Positions 36,240 through 47,530 of a DNA stretch of 64,000 bases are shown here, piece by piece. Positions within the stretch are counted from its first letter, which is position 1. Each line of letters opens with the position of its first letter. The DNA lies in NCBI RefSeq assembly GCF_041146395.1, contig NC_090999.1, forward strand, positions 69,817,001 to 69,881,000, given 5' to 3'. The notes below the pieces were generated by a model that was not told where the DNA came from, searched no databases, and saw only the letters and a list, made by a program, of their open reading frames with translations. Made by a program: the position numbers and the translations under genes. The stretch comes from Eulemur rufifrons. Its lineage: Eukaryota; Chordata; Mammalia; Primates; Lemuridae.

Positions 36240-37900
36240 AATTTTAGAATAGTGTTAGATTTACATAAAAGTTGTGAAAATTATGGTGTTCTAACAGAAT
36301 CCAAACCCAGTTTTCCCTGTTATAAGATCTTATATTGGTGTGATACATTTGTCCTATCTAATGAACTACTTTTAATGTTATTGCTAAATAAAGTTTATGT
36401 CTTATCTAGATTTCCTTAGTTGTTACTTAATGTTCTTTTCTTTCCTAGGATCCCATCTGGGAGACTGCATTACATTTAGTAGTCCTATCTCCTTAAGCTT
36501 TTCTTAGCCATGACAATTTCTGAAACTGTCCTGGTTTGGGATGACCTTAACAATTTTGAGAAGTACTGGTCAGATATTTTATAAAATACTCCTTAATTGT
36601 GATTTGCTTCATATTTTTCTCATGATTAGACTGTGGTAATTACTGCAAAGGGAAAGTGCCATCCTCGTCACATCAGATCAAAGAACATACTGTAACATGT
36701 GTAATTGCTATTAAAGTTAATTTTGATCATCTGGCCCAAGTAGTATTTGTTGGATTTCTCCACTGAAAAATGACTGTTTTTTTTTTTTACCCCCTTCTAC
36801 TCCATGCAGTACTCTTTGGAGAATAGCAAACAGCTGATATTTAAGGAGTAAAGAGACACATAAAACCTATATAAAATCTTCAGAATTCTTCTACTTGAGA
36901 GATTAGTCTATTCTTGCCATTTGTTTATTTATTTATCCAATCATTGATTTATACAAGTATGGATTTATGGTTATTTACTTTATTGCATGGCTTATAAATC
37001 AATATTACTTTATTCTGTTGCTCAAATTATTTCAGATAAAGTTGTGGGGAGCTCTTTCAGTTGGCTCCTGTGTCTCTTTGAAATGCCTCCATCATCGTGC
37101 TTTATTTTATTTTTTTATTTTTAGAGCACTTCCTTACCTTTCTGATACAGGCCTAGAATAAGCCATTTGTCCAAGGATTCCTGTTTTATTTTTCCCCTGG
37201 AGAATACAAAAATCTAAAAATATATACCGAAATACATAATGAGTAATATAATACATATGCATACATATATAATTCAATACATATATACACATATATTATA
37301 TATATTCTGTATGTTGTACATATATACCTGTATATAAAATTCTATATATATTATTTATATTTCTAGTTTACATATAATATATATGTGTATATTTGAAATA
37401 AATCTGGACACCAAACATGTATATTGCTACTAGGATTTAGTACTTCTAGTCCATTTCAGTTGACAAAACAAGAAAACATATTTTTGTATTCTAATATATA
37501 TACACACACACACACATCTATAAATATTTTATATGTGTTAATCTGTATCTATACTAAGTTAAGCCTGAGTCTATACTGTTATCTCCCATTACCATGTGGC
37601 TCATTCTAGCCTTTTCCTCTTGTTTGTTCTCATGACTACAATAAGGAACCTGGCCCCACTATCTAATTTATTCAATTAATTGTTCAGTTCCAAAATTCAG
37701 GTATAGTGGTTTCAGAATTATTAACCAATACCTCCATGGGAAACAACGTTATCAACCAGAATACAGTGCTTATGCTTAGTTCCTTTTGCTTTTAGTCATG
37801 GATGCCACTTATTTCCAAAGTTACTTAGGCTAGTACTTTTCCCCAACCAATTAATTGAGATTGTTTCATGCATTTATAATACAATTAGATTGTTTTGTCA
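36240..37900 (-). mobile_element. Ancient L1M-type non-coding region
   Basis: Blocks such as 'gctctttcagttggctcctg', 'ttgatcatctggcccaagta', 'ggatttctccactgaaaaat' and 'gagcacttccttacctttct' resemble the long untranslated 3' region of old L1M elements in reverse. The AT/ACATAT-rich tract at 37217-37400 lies where that family also has a TATATG-rich segment. Orientation and edges are from memory and approximate. Confidence 0.45.
37217..37400. repeat. AT-rich alternating purine-pyrimidine tract
   Basis: Dense TATA/ACATAT repeats with several self-complementary stretches, inside the ancient L1M-like region. A short (CA)n follows at about 37502-37516. Confidence 0.75.
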
Positions 37901-37973
37901 CATTCTACTTTTCATTCTATGATCACTCTTCTCCCTTAATGTTCTGTTGTTTTTTAATTAATATACATTAAAA

Positions 37974-38147
37974 CCCATGCACAATGGCTCATGTCTAACA
38001 TCCCAGGTATTTGAGAATCTGAGGCAGAAGTTACTCCTGGTTTAAGACCAGGAGTTTGAAGCTGTAGTGAGCTGTGATCATGCCATTAAACTCCAGGCTG
38101 AGCAAAACAGAGAGACTCCATCACAAAAAACAAAACAAAACAAAAAC
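37974..38147 (+). mobile_element. Monomeric Alu (FLAM-like)
   Basis: A single diverged Alu-like monomer: 'caatggctcatgtcta', 'aggagtttgaagctgtagtg', 'agctgtgatcatgccatt', then an A-rich tail with CAAAA units. An 8-bp duplication 'acattaaa' occurs at 37965-37972 and 38148-38155. It is much more diverged than the dimeric copies, as expected of a fossil left monomer. Confidence 0.82.
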
Positions 38148-38155
38148 ACATTAAA

Positions 38156-38780
38156 GTTCTTTGTGATGTAAAATTCTATAGGTTTTAATAAATGCATGAT
38201 GTCATGTATCAACCACTATCAAATCTTACCAAACAGTTTCACCACCCTAAAAATTTTCTGTGCATCACACACTGAACCACCACGCCTCCTTGAACACCTG
38301 GCAATAACTGATCCCATCTCTTTAGTTTGCCTTTTTGGAATGTCATATAATTGAAATCACACAATATGTACCCTTCTCAGACTGGCTTTTTTTACTTAGC
38401 AATATGAATTTAGATTATTCAGGTCTTTGCACAGATTTATAGATCATCTATTTTTATCTCTGAATATAATTCCATTGTATTCATGCACTATAATTTGTTT
38501 ATCCATTCACCCAGGGACATCTTGGTTGATTCCAGTTTTTCATGATTTTGAATAAAGTGACTATAAATATTCATATGCAATATTTTCTGAGGACATAACT
38601 TTCAAACTAGTTTGGTAAATATGTAGGGGAATGATCACTGGATCCTATGGTAAAAGTATGTTTTGTTTGGTGAAAAACTGATAACCTATTTTCCAAAGTG
38701 ACTGTATCAATTTTCATTCCCACCAGACTGAAAGAAAGGTTCTGATGTTCCATATCTTTGGCAGCAATTGTTATTTTCCA
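38156..38780 (-). mobile_element. Ancient L1M fragment, ORF2 end and 3' UTR
   Basis: Reversed L1 sequence: '3' UTR-like 'ttgtgatgtaaaattctata' and 'taataaatgcatgatgtcat' at the left, then ORF2-end blocks 'tatccattcacccagggaca' and 'ttttcattcccaccagact' at the right. It is highly diverged from the strepsirrhine L1s here. Confidence 0.68.
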
Positions 38781-38789
38781 TTGTGCATT

Positions 38790-39285
38790 TATACCATAGA
38801 CTACTACTCAGCAATAAAAATGAACAAACTCTTGATACATACAACAACCTGAATCTCCGATTGACAATTTTGAGTGAAAAACAAAAGTCAATACTGAAAA
38901 ATTATATACTGAAATGATGTCTTAAAATAAACTATATTATATATATAACATTCTTATGATATTCTTAAAATAAAAAATATAACATTCTTAAAATCAAAGA
39001 AAAAATAAGGAAATGAGAAACAGAGCCATGTTTACTAGAAGTTAAAGAGAAGATGAGGAGGTAGAGAAAGAAGTGAATGTAGCTTTAAAATGTAACATGA
39101 AGAAAACTTGTGTTGGAAAGTTGCTGTATCTTGACTATATTAATGTCAATATCTTGGCTGTGTGTTTTGTAAAAGGTTACCATTGGGAATAATTGGGTAA
39201 AGTGATCATGGAATCCCTCTGCATTATTTCTTACACATACATATGAATGTACAGTTATCTCAGAATTAAAGTTTAAACATGGAAG
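38790..39285 (+). mobile_element. Ancient L1M fragment, ORF2 end and 3' UTR
   Basis: 'agactactactcagcaataa', 'atacatacaacaacctgaat' and a 3' end with 'tatcttggctgtgtgttttg', 'ggttaccattgggaataatt', 'aattaaagtttaaa' give the C-terminal ORF2 and 3' UTR of an L1MA/L1MB-type element. It lies head to head with the neighbouring minus-strand copy. Confidence 0.7.
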
Positions 39286-40914
39286 GAAAATAGCTTAAAC
39301 AAATCAGTGAATGAAATAGAAGAATATGGACCAGGGGTAAGAAGAATGAAAATCCATCAGGTCTGTGTTCTGAGCATTGGGAAAAGCACAGACATGGATA
39401 CATTGTCTTTAGAGGTCAGGCTTTGCAGGTTCATGTTTCTCCTTCACAGCACCAAATTTGGGCAAAGGACCTGCTCTGTTGGAACGATATTTCCCAGCCT
39501 CCCCCAGGTTATGTTTAAGTAAGAATACGTGAATTATTATAGCTAGATATATAAATTTCAAACCAGAATTTAAGAAGGAGACGACCTTTTATCTTCTCAT
39601 TTCACACTGGATGTCAAAATCCAGGGAAAATTTAGAAGTTATTTTTTCTGGATGGCATAGCCTTTGCAATCTGGAGCTCCAAAGCATAAAACACAAGATT
39701 GCTCACCTATACCATTGGAATATACCATAACCAAAAATTATTTTTTAATTGTGTTTAGCCATATATTTTATGATATATTTGTTACACTGCATATTGTTAC
39801 CATAACTAATAAAATAATCTACTAATTATCCCTTCCTACAAGACCTGGAGGACTGGATAAAGTCAACAGACAGATTCCGGAAATGACAGGCAACTTCAAC
39901 AAACAAAATAATAACAAAACTTTAAAATATGAACTTATTTTGGACTCTCATTTAAAGAGAAAGTAATATTTATTGCCAGCCACATGTAATTAGAGCTTAG
40001 TCATTCATGTGATGTTGCAACTATTTCACTTAATTAACTCAAGCTTTTGAAACTGCAGGTGAAAAATCTCCTCATTTAAAGGAAGTAATAAAAAATACAT
40101 TCTTATCTGAATGCACAGTGTTTTGTTCATGTGATCCCCATTAACAAAAAATGGGAAAAAGTATGCATATAAATTCTTTCTCATTAAAGTAAAACTATGC
40201 ATGTTAGCATTTCTAGAGGTATATTTAAAAGGCATTGACAATAAAATTGCCTAAGTTCTATTTCAAGTAATTGGAAAAACTATCTCCAACACACACAAAA
40301 ACACACAGATTCATACAAACACACAGTTTGTCCTCTTCTATTTTTAGCAAATAAAAATTATAGAAATAATTCTTCATGCATTCTCATGATATTTTATCAA
40401 TATATTCGTCACATAAAACACAAAAGATTAAAAGTGGACTCAATTTCAATAAAGTAACTTTAGTGTGTCCAGCAATAACTGATAAAAAATTAGAGGTGAA
40501 AAATTTGTCAAAATATGAAAAAATGACAGAGAGTTTACAAAAGCCCTGAATTGTATAGTTCTTCATGAGCCCTAATACCATTCAACAACTTCTCTCAAAT
40601 ATTGAATTTTCATTTAGCAATTAGAAAAGAGTATTTCCTTTTAAACTCTATATAATATGACTAGTTCAAATTCAGATATTTAATTCAAATTCATGTCATA
40701 ATATAATACAACAATTAATTGTCTTGGGAAGTTTTATTATTGAATATGGTTCTATTTTCAGCTTAGTGCTTATGAGAAAATGACATTTAAGCATGCTAGA
40801 CAAGAACATTATTATACTAAATTTTACTCCATAAGCATTTTTCTATGAGAAGGTTTATGGACAGAACCAGAAAAAAATTTCCTTTATTCAAGTAATATAT
40901 ACAATGATGATAAT
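39286..40914. other. Unassigned AT-rich DNA
   Basis: No supported feature. A short CA-rich stretch is at about 40290-40325. Confidence 0.5.
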
Positions 40915-41165
40915 AAAGAAGACAAATAGCAATAGCTAGTATTTATTAAGCACTCTCTATATATCAGGAACTTTATTGACCATTTTATATTATTTTTCTG
41001 TTTTAATTTAAAAAAAGGATAGGTGTCCCATATTACTATAGTTTAACAGATGAGGCAACTAAAACATTGAGAGATTTAGCAAATTGCCCAAATCATTCCA
41101 ACTATTAAAATTTAGAGCTGGGATTTGAATCTATATCTCTAATTCTATGTTCTTTACTCTGTTTT
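40915..41165 (-). mobile_element. MIR SINE, nearly full length
   Basis: Reversed MIR: 'gctagtatttattaagcact', 'tttaacagatgaggcaacta', 'gagagatttagcaaattgcc' and 'agagctgggatttgaatcta' appear in the right order and spacing over about 250 bp. Confidence 0.75.
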
Positions 41166-41523
41166 TGCACTGAATTCCAACTATTTTCTGTCTTCTCTCT
41201 TTTATAAACCTTTGGAAGATCAGGCTTGTGGAATATTTGAATATCTTTTTTGACTGCTTTCTCTCTTTTCTTCACTTCCTTTCAATACTACTTTCTACAA
41301 GCTGGACTTCTGCATTACTCTTGTTTCTATGGTCATGATTTTACAATTTAGATCGCTGCAATTATTGGACACCAAGAGAAATATGGTGATAGTACTGAAG
41401 AGAATCCATGTGATTTTGAGATAAAAACAATGGTACTATCTCTGTGAACTGCAATCTATTCTCAGTGAAAACATACTCAGGAATGTCAAGAAGGCTGTCA
41501 TAGGATCATAAGTTCTATAAAGG

Positions 41524-41800
41524 TGTATTAGATTCCTATGGCTGCTATGATAAATTACCACAAATTAGGTGGTTTAAAATAATAGAATTTTTTTTTTTGT
41601 TTCATAGTTCTGAAAGCCAGAAATCTGAAATCTAAGTGGTATCAGGGTTTCATTCCCTCTGGAGCATCTAAGGAGGGATCTTTCCTTGGCTATTCCCACT
41701 TCTGGTGGTTGTTGGCATTCCCTGGCTTTTTCAGCTTGTGGCCACAGCATTCCAATCCTTGTCTCAGTCTTTATATCGTCTTCTCCAGAACCCCCGAAAA
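41524..41800 (-). mobile_element. MaLR LTR (MLT1A-like)
   Basis: Reversed LTR starting 'tgtattagattcctatggct', with 'gataaattaccacaaattag', 'ctggagcatctaaggaggga' and 'cttctggtggttgttggca', a familiar series in MLT1-type LTRs of the non-autonomous ERVL-MaLR group. The right edge is an estimate. Confidence 0.7.
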
Positions 41801-42352
41801 CTGCCTCATGCCCTTTCTCAGTCAGTAGTCTCCAAAGAGAACTACTTTTCTCATGACTCTCACAAGATTTGTTTTATATAAATACAGTGAAAAAATAATA
41901 ATAATTTCTAAATTAAATTTATATAAATTCATAAAATTTATATAAATAATATTTTGCAAATGGAATCATAGAAAGACTACTCACTAAGCAACCCCAAAAC
42001 ACCTCTGTGATGATGGATGAGAAGAGGTCAGTTGGACTCTAGAACCTTTCCAGTACCATTAAAATTATTCATCATGGGCAACAGTTTTTCAAAACACTAG
42101 TGAGGCAGACAGGAGCCATTCAAAATGCCACTTATAAATTTTATAAGCAGGTAATATTGTAAGAAAAGCTTCCAAGGATGTAGTTTTTTTTATTTAACCA
42201 CATTGCATGAATTACATTTTACAAAAGGAAGAGGCAGTAAAACTAGATAAAAGTATGTAATGTGCTAAAATTTATATTTACTAAAAAGCCTAACCAGGAA
42301 ATTAAGATGTAGAAGTTCTAATTTTAGGTCCCCTAGTAACTCAGTATATTTT

Positions 42353-42708
42353 TGTCTCAGTCTGTTCATGCTGTTATAACAAAATACCTCACTCTTAGTA
42401 ATTTATAAACAAATTTATATTTCATAGTCTGGTGCCTGATGAGGAGTCATTCTTCATACATGGCCTCTTGTGGTATCCTTAGATGGCAGAAGAGACAGAC
42501 AATGTGTCTTCACATGGCAGAAAGGATGGAAGGAATAAACTGGCTCCCTCAAACCCTCTTATAAGAGTACTAATCCCATGCATAAGGGTAGAACCCTCAT
42601 GACCTAATTGCTTCCCAAAGGCCCCACCTTTTAACACCATCACCTTGAGGGTTATGTTCCAATTCATTAATTTAAAGAGGATGGCAACCAATGACCATAA
42701 ATAAGTTC
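42353..42708 (-). mobile_element. LTR-like repeat (MaLR type)
   Basis: 'cagtctgttcatgctgttat', 'cttcacatggcagaaagga', 'cataagggtagaaccctcat' and 'gacctaattgcttcccaaag' form a common mammalian interspersed-repeat series that I place with the MaLR LTRs. The exact subfamily is uncertain. Confidence 0.55.
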
Positions 42709-43439
42709 TTTTAACTTTGTGTCACCAAGTGACCCAAATTTGAAAATAGAAATTAAATAGTTATGTTCTGCCAGAGCTAGATAAATGCTTAGAGAATATT
42801 GACTGGTAAGATCCATGCTATATAAAATATTAAGTACTATGTAACTGCTAATATTATAATCAGTATTTAAAATAAATTATTTTCTTAGCTAAAAAGGAGT
42901 ATGATTTTTTCAATATCACTTTGTATGCATTCTTTTGTTTAGCATTGAGCAGTATATGAAAATCAGTGCTTACGAATACAAACTGCTTTTTTAAAAGGTG
43001 AACGTTTAAAAATAGAATTTTTCATAAAACTATCTCCTTGACAAGGACGTGTTTCCATAGTGGCTGACATCATATTTGACTAAATATTAAACTTCACATT
43101 GTCCTGAAGATATTTTGTACATTTAAATTGCTGAAAAGCAAATTTTATATAATTTCATGAAATGATACATATCAATATTTGTATAGAAAATTATGCATAC
43201 AAATTTATGCAAGTATGTTTTAGAAATTCAAAGCCAACAAAAGCCAAAATTCCCAAATTGTTCTTTTAGCCTCCATGACTATCATTAGATTTCCTGGAAG
43301 TATGATGTCCTTTAGAAATTCTGGAAGCAGGGAGAACTTCTTGCCTTCACCCACAGCATAGCACGTCCACCAGATCTGCAATGCAGGGATTATGTTATTA
43401 CCCAGCATTGTCCATAGTAACAACGAGGCATTGTTTTTC

Positions 43440-43930
43440 ACCTTGGAGCCGGACTCTGGTTTAAATCTTCGCTCACCATTTATTTATTTGTTTTTTTTTC
43501 TTTTTTTTTTTATTTCAGCATATTATGGGGGTACAAAAGTTTAGGCTACGTATATTGCCCTTGCCGCCCTCCCTCGCCAATCAGAGCTTCAAGCGTCTCC
43601 ATCCCCTAGACAGTACGCATCACACTCATTATGTGTGTATACACCCATCCCCTCCCCCCCCCACATCTGCCTGACACCCGATTAATGTTATTCCTACATG
43701 TGCTCTTAGGTGATGATCAGTGAAACCAATTTGATGGTGAGTACATGTGGTGCTTATTTTTCCGTTCTTGGGATACTTCACTTGGGCAACTTCACTTATT
43801 CTTCTATGTCTTAGTGTCATCAAATGTAAATAGGAATAGCATTAATAACTTCCCCATAGAGTTGTTGTGAGGATTCAATTAGTTAAAAGAGTGCTCAAAA
43901 ATGTGCCTAGTACCTTGTAAGTATTTAACC
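43440..43930 (+). mobile_element. MIR SINE split by an L1
   Basis: Left part 'ccttggagccggactctggt' and 'ttaaatcttcgctcaccatt' (to about 43490), right part 'gggcaacttcacttattctt', 'atagagttgttgtgaggatt' and 'cctagtaccttgtaagt' (from about 43779). Together they give the MIR order with the L1 removed. Confidence 0.68.
43491..43778 (-). mobile_element. 5'-truncated L1 3' end within MIR
   Basis: Poly(T), 'cagcatattatgggggtac' and the C-rich 3' UTR (43644-43662), ending near 'cttgggatacttcactt'. It is the strepsirrhine L1 3' UTR only, with almost no ORF2. No clean duplication could be assigned. Confidence 0.88.
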
Positions 43931-45104
43931 AAAGTGACTGTGTGAATGAGTAATGATAATGATGATGGTGATTTTAATCTGCTGCCTAAACTTCTTATAC
44001 GACCACACACATTGTGGCAAGAGGCTAAAAATTACAGTTCATATGGACTATTTGCACAGATAATAATAGAGGCCAGGGTTGGAAATGGCCAAATGTTAGG
44101 AGATAAGCCAAAAATTGGTGATGAAATAGTGAACAAAATATATAGTGAAATATCGGGTGAGCCCTCTAGTATACATGAAAGTGGTAGATATGATGTGAAA
44201 TGAACATATTGCACAACAATCACTTGTGCATATATCTGTATCCTATTACTTTCTGTAATATATAGCCTATGATTGTTTTAAAATGTGTTGAATTCAGTTG
44301 ATTTTCATGTATTAGCCACAAATTTTTATTTATATGTTCAATTCTAGAAGCACAGTTTCATGTCTTCTATGTCTACACATATATTTAATTATATCTCAAC
44401 TTTAGATCTGGGTGCTTTAGCAAGTAGATAAATCCTGCAATGTTTATGTTTAGCTGAAGTTGGTATTAGGTAAAAATTTTATTCATTACTCTGAAAACCT
44501 TCAGAAGATACTTCTTTATAAGTTAGCACAAGCTTTAACTAAAAATGATAGGAATCACAATGATATTGCAATGATTAGGAAGTGGACTGTGGATCCACAA
44601 GCTCTGCATAATCTTCTTCAACTGAAACCTATCTCTTTTGGGAAAATAAGAAACATATATAGTCCAACACTTCTGCCTCAAATTCCTGGGAGCAAAACAA
44701 GAAATCTCTAGAGAGTGTTTTGAGCTGGAGAAGATGACAGAATTCATTCTCCCATGAATGAAAGGGACAGAGAGTCCTGGCTGTATTCAGATTCAAAAAT
44801 CACTTCAGAAAACATGGCTTTGAATAGGATATCAGCCAAGCATGGAAGAAATAAGCAGAATACAGTGAATGGATGGGAGTGTAACAGGGCTAATAACGAT
44901 GTATTATCACCAAATGGTGCTGTAGATGCTGAGATCCAATAAACACAGCTGTCCTATTGACAATTGCATGCTCACTACCAGTGCAATCACTACCACGGAA
45001 GAATTGAAAATCCGAGAGTGAACACTGCCACATGATATAAATATGGAAATAGGTTAGTAAAAGTTTTGCCACAAGCTATGTGTTCAGCTAAACACATAAA
45101 ATAA
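43931..45104. other. Unassigned DNA
   Basis: Contains several open frames of 60-85 residues (for example 43946-44203 and 44460-44711). None has a domain, paired splice signals or a composition that suggests coding. Confidence 0.45.
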
Positions 45105-45305
45105 CTAACACCCATTTAGAACTTAGTATGTGAATGGTATTCTAATTTTGCAAACATTGTGCATATTAACTAATATAATCCCCACAACAATTCATGAGGT
45201 AGTGCTATGTATTCTCATTTTACAAATGAAGATACTGAGGCATAGAGAAACTAAGTGACTTGCCCACAGGAAGTTGAACACTAGAATCTGATCACTGACT
45301 TGCTT
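45105..45305 (-). mobile_element. MIR SINE, degenerate
   Basis: 'catattaactaatataatcc', 'attctcattttacaaatgaa', 'gatactgaggcatagagaaa' and 'taagtgacttgcccacagg' match reversed MIR in order. Confidence 0.72.
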
Positions 45306-46509
45306 CATGGTGATTCATGGTTATTTTCCCACTGACACCCTGCCACAAATCCAAATAGACATACAAGTACAACAAGAACCTTACATTACATTGATAGAAA
45401 GCCTAGAGGAAACAAGGCTCTTGAAGAAACTGAACTGCTAATGAGTCATCTGTGAATAAATAGTGAATTTCTCTTTTTAGTGTTTCTCTCTATCTGGCAT
45501 CTTTCACACCCACTAAATAAATTTTCAAAAACAATAAACAGCAGTCAAAATGAGGCCAAATGTTTACTTGCTTTCTGAGATGTAGCTGTAGCTGTAAACT
45601 TACACTTCTAATCTTGAGAAATTAAACTTATAATTCTAGCTAACAAGGATGAGAAATTCTCAAAATACTTAGAGACCTTGGCAAATACCTACACTTAGTA
45701 CTGTCCCCTACTGCATGCCTAGACTGGCCAGAGAGCCCCTAAGACCAGGCTGCACCACCATGTGCAAAATCATGCAGTTCTACACAGGGATAATATCAAT
45801 TCAGTTTTGGAGTGAAAATATTCTTTTTGAGTACCATACAATGCATTAATTTTCTCTTAGAAATACCAACAAACCAATATGAACAACACGAATAAGAGGT
45901 ACATATTGCAGCCACTGCTGAACAAGCTAACAGTGAGCATGAGCTTGCCATGACATTGATCATGTCCTATCCTACAATACAGGCTAGCATACATACGTGT
46001 ATACACATACATAAAATATATATTCTATGCTGCCTTTTTGGTTGTCTAATTTGCATCTTTTTCTTAGAGTAGTCACTACAAAGCCTGGCTCAAAGCAGTC
46101 ACCCAATAGTAATTGACTCAAAAATGTTAATAATAAGAAAAAAATCTTTACGCTGAAAAAAAGTATTTTATATATGCCTAAGTTAGCTATTCCAAAATAT
46201 ACAATCTTGTCTTTAAGCCCATTCATATTCTGAATGAATCCATAAACTTCTCAACAAATTATCATTTGTGGTCAGAATACCACATTCAATGAGTCAGAAT
46301 TTACTTGTAATGGATTAATAATTTCTTACACTTATACAGAACATTATTATATTCTTTGGATTTGGGCTTTGTAGTCAGATAGCCTTAGGCACTGATACCT
46401 ACACCTGTGTAGATTAGGTTTAATTACGTAAATACCTATGCCTAAATTAAATGTTAATTGTTAAATTTCTGGAAGCTAATTGTCAATTATTTCAGAGTTA
46501 AAATCTTTT
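45306..46509. other. Unassigned DNA
   Basis: No supported feature. Confidence 0.45.
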
Positions 46510-47530
46510 AAGGACCCCAGTCTTAGGAGTCCCCCACACATCATGAAATTTACTTCCAGAAAGCCCGCTAAATCCTCATGATAAAGATTGAATTGTGCTT
46601 AGGTCAATGGGAGGGGGGGAAGTAACCATTTTGAAATATGACCAGAGCTTTCTGTTTTCCATAAAAAAGGCCTCCACTGAAGGGAAAAAACTTTATCAGA
46701 ACTTTATTTGGTCTAAAGGAAAAGGAATAGGACAGCTAGAGTTCCCTCTAGATTTCTTGTCTCTTCCAAGGGAAGCAGGGAAAACGCTAAGAAACACTAC
46801 TGAAGGCCAAAGCCAAGGGATTCTGGCTCACTAAAAGTGGAGATTTAACCATAACATAATAGAATACTTCCCTTTATAAATATGTTACCATTATATCAAC
46901 AAGGCTCTGATGTAATAACAATGGGTTACAACGGAAAAAACTCCAAGTCAGGGGGACTTGTTAAGATGAAGTTTCTAGGGAAATACAAAAACAACAGGTG
47001 AGACAAAATGAGGACATCAGAGAAAATCGAGGACTCTGACACTTATAGTTCAAGGAAACATTAAACATAGCCTACTTCCAGCCACATAAGCATAAATACT
47101 TACAATAAAGGCCTATTTAAATAAGTAACTATTAGCTAATATATCATGTCTGGTGTCAGCAAAAAAATGGCATTTTAAAAAGCAAGAAAAATAAAACCAT
47201 ATTCTAAGGATATAAATCAAGCATTAAAACTGATGTAGAATGGATATGGCAGATATTGTGGAATTATTAAACAGGAATTTTAAAATTATTATCATTGATA
47301 TGCTGAGAAAACTCATGAAAAAAGTGAAAAAAATATAAAAAAATACCCAGATGAACAGAGTAAGCAGAAAGATGGAAACTAGAAAAAAAATTTTAAATGA
47401 TATAAATAACTCTGTAACAAAAATTTAAAAAATGTCTTTTATGGACTAATTTATAGATTGTAGATAGCTAAGGAAAGAATCAGTGAGCTTGAAATTTCAA
47501 TAGAAATTTCCCAGTTGAAAATGCTCTTTC
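46510..47530 (+). mobile_element. Ancient L1M 5' UTR and start of ORF1
   Basis: The first part (46510-47230) resembles an L1M 5' UTR: 'ctgttttccataaaaaaggc', 'ccaaagccaagggattctgg', 'cagggggacttgttaagatg', 'ataaaggcctatttaaataa'. The rest carries ORF1 coiled-coil remnants ('atggcagatattgtggaatt', 'gaaagaatcagtgagcttga'), with stops and frameshifts throughout. The 3' remainder is absent. Confidence 0.68.

Noticed and set aside
38156..39285. One L1 with a twin-priming inversion
   Set aside because: Both arms contain the ORF2 end and 3' UTR, so they overlap in L1 coordinates and are better read as two insertions.
43946..44942. Possible small host gene from open frames of 62-85 residues
   Set aside because: The frames are unlinked, have no splice signals in agreement, no domain and no coding-like composition.
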